Shown here in pieces: positions 6,000-6,178 of a stretch of 6,178 nt of DNA. Position 1 is the first letter of the stretch; the number at the start of each line of letters is the position of its first letter. Below the pieces are notes generated by a model. That model made no database searches and was not told the DNA's origin. It saw only the letters and a list, made by a program, of their open reading frames with translations. The position numbers and the translations under genes were made by a program. Origin of the DNA: an uncultured Oscillibacter sp. (GTDB lineage Bacteria; Bacillota; Clostridia; Oscillospirales; Oscillospiraceae); assembly GCA_910589315.1 (NCBI GenBank), contig CAJUTB010000060.1, positions 1,232-7,409 of the forward strand. Reading direction: 5' to 3'.

Positions 6000-6178
6000 A
6001 TGGGGTATCTGGACCAAACCGGTCTGACACATTTCTGGACCAAAATCAAGGCGGCTTTGAACCGTAAACAGGACCGATTGATACCGGATGAAACGATTCT
6101 GATAAAAGATGGCGGCATTTCCGTCAAAACGCCGGTGACGCCTCTTACAAAGGAGGAGTACGATGGGCTGTCCGAGGA
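6000..6178 (+). CDS. Fibre-type tail protein, 3'-partial
   Basis: The gene starts at ATG 6000, 8 nt after a GGAGG (5987-5991) at the end of the preceding gene, and stays open to the right edge, giving 59 residues. The N-terminus MGYLDQTGLTHFWTKIKAAL aligns with MNKFLDSNGLLYLWEKIKAY of the preceding protein (shared LD-x2-GL-x3-W-x-KIKA), so the two are related at least there. It then reads NRKQDRLIPDETILIKDGGISVKTP and PLTKEEYDGLSE. Short lead-ins of the form xLTxEEYDxLxE are frequent in small phage tail proteins, where they are often followed by a variable glycine-rich or beta-structured tip. The rest lies outside the window, so no statement about its length or tip is possible. It continues the fibre cassette. 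Confidence 0.75.
   Translation, partial: MGYLDQTGLTHFWTKIKAALNRKQDRLIPDETILIKDGGISVKTPVTPLTKEEYDGLSE

Noticed and set aside
1913..6178. Diversity-generating retroelement, CRISPR array or insertion sequence in the fibre region
   Set aside because: No reverse transcriptase, no template/variable repeat pair, no regularly spaced repeats and no transposase or terminal inverted repeats were seen.

Overview
The window reads as a late structural segment of a tailed bacteriophage or prophage: a contractile, P2-like tail tip followed by the host-recognition (tail fibre) cassette. All real genes are on the + strand. They are packed with 3-14 nt overlaps or 1-18 nt gaps, and all but one have a clear purine-rich Shine-Dalgarno (SD) site. 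GC content looks like roughly 60% by eye. Together with the protein families, this suggests a GC-rich Clostridia host (Bacillota, Oscillospiraceae-like gut bacterium). That host call is an inference; no host gene or attachment site is visible, so integrated versus free phage cannot be decided.

Layout. 1-1127: baseplate J-like protein, missing its first residues because the frame runs open off the left edge. 1120-1926: tail protein I (gpI). 1913-2929: tail fibre protein with a collar/fibre-type N-terminus. 2944-3366: a 140-residue fibre-associated protein ending in a short coiled coil. 3359-3829: a small protein with two carbohydrate-binding-module-like W/Y-rich repeats. 3831-4067: a 78-residue helical protein of unknown function. 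4057-5106: a DNA-binding protein with two sigma-70 region 4-like helix-turn-helix domains, a proline-rich linker and a C-terminal helical tail. 5125-5649: a beta-rich phage tail protein. 5646-5996: a small fibre-repeat protein. 6000 to the right edge: the start of a second protein of that small-fibre type, cut off by the window.

How the parts fit. J and I would form the baseplate wedge and anchor the fibre, which projects adhesive modules (collar-type fibre, the CBM-like protein, and the small proteins sharing an FLDxxGL-W-KIK N-terminus and an ITNAE C-terminus). The receptor-binding apparatus is thus spread over several small, apparently co-translated proteins instead of one long fibre. The most unusual element is the 78-aa and dual sigma-region-4 gene pair inside this cassette, overlapping each other and in the same transcriptional unit as the fibre genes. 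No intergenic gap exceeds 18 nt, so there is no room for an independent intergenic promoter, and I saw no RNA gene, CRISPR array, insertion sequence or convincing terminator.
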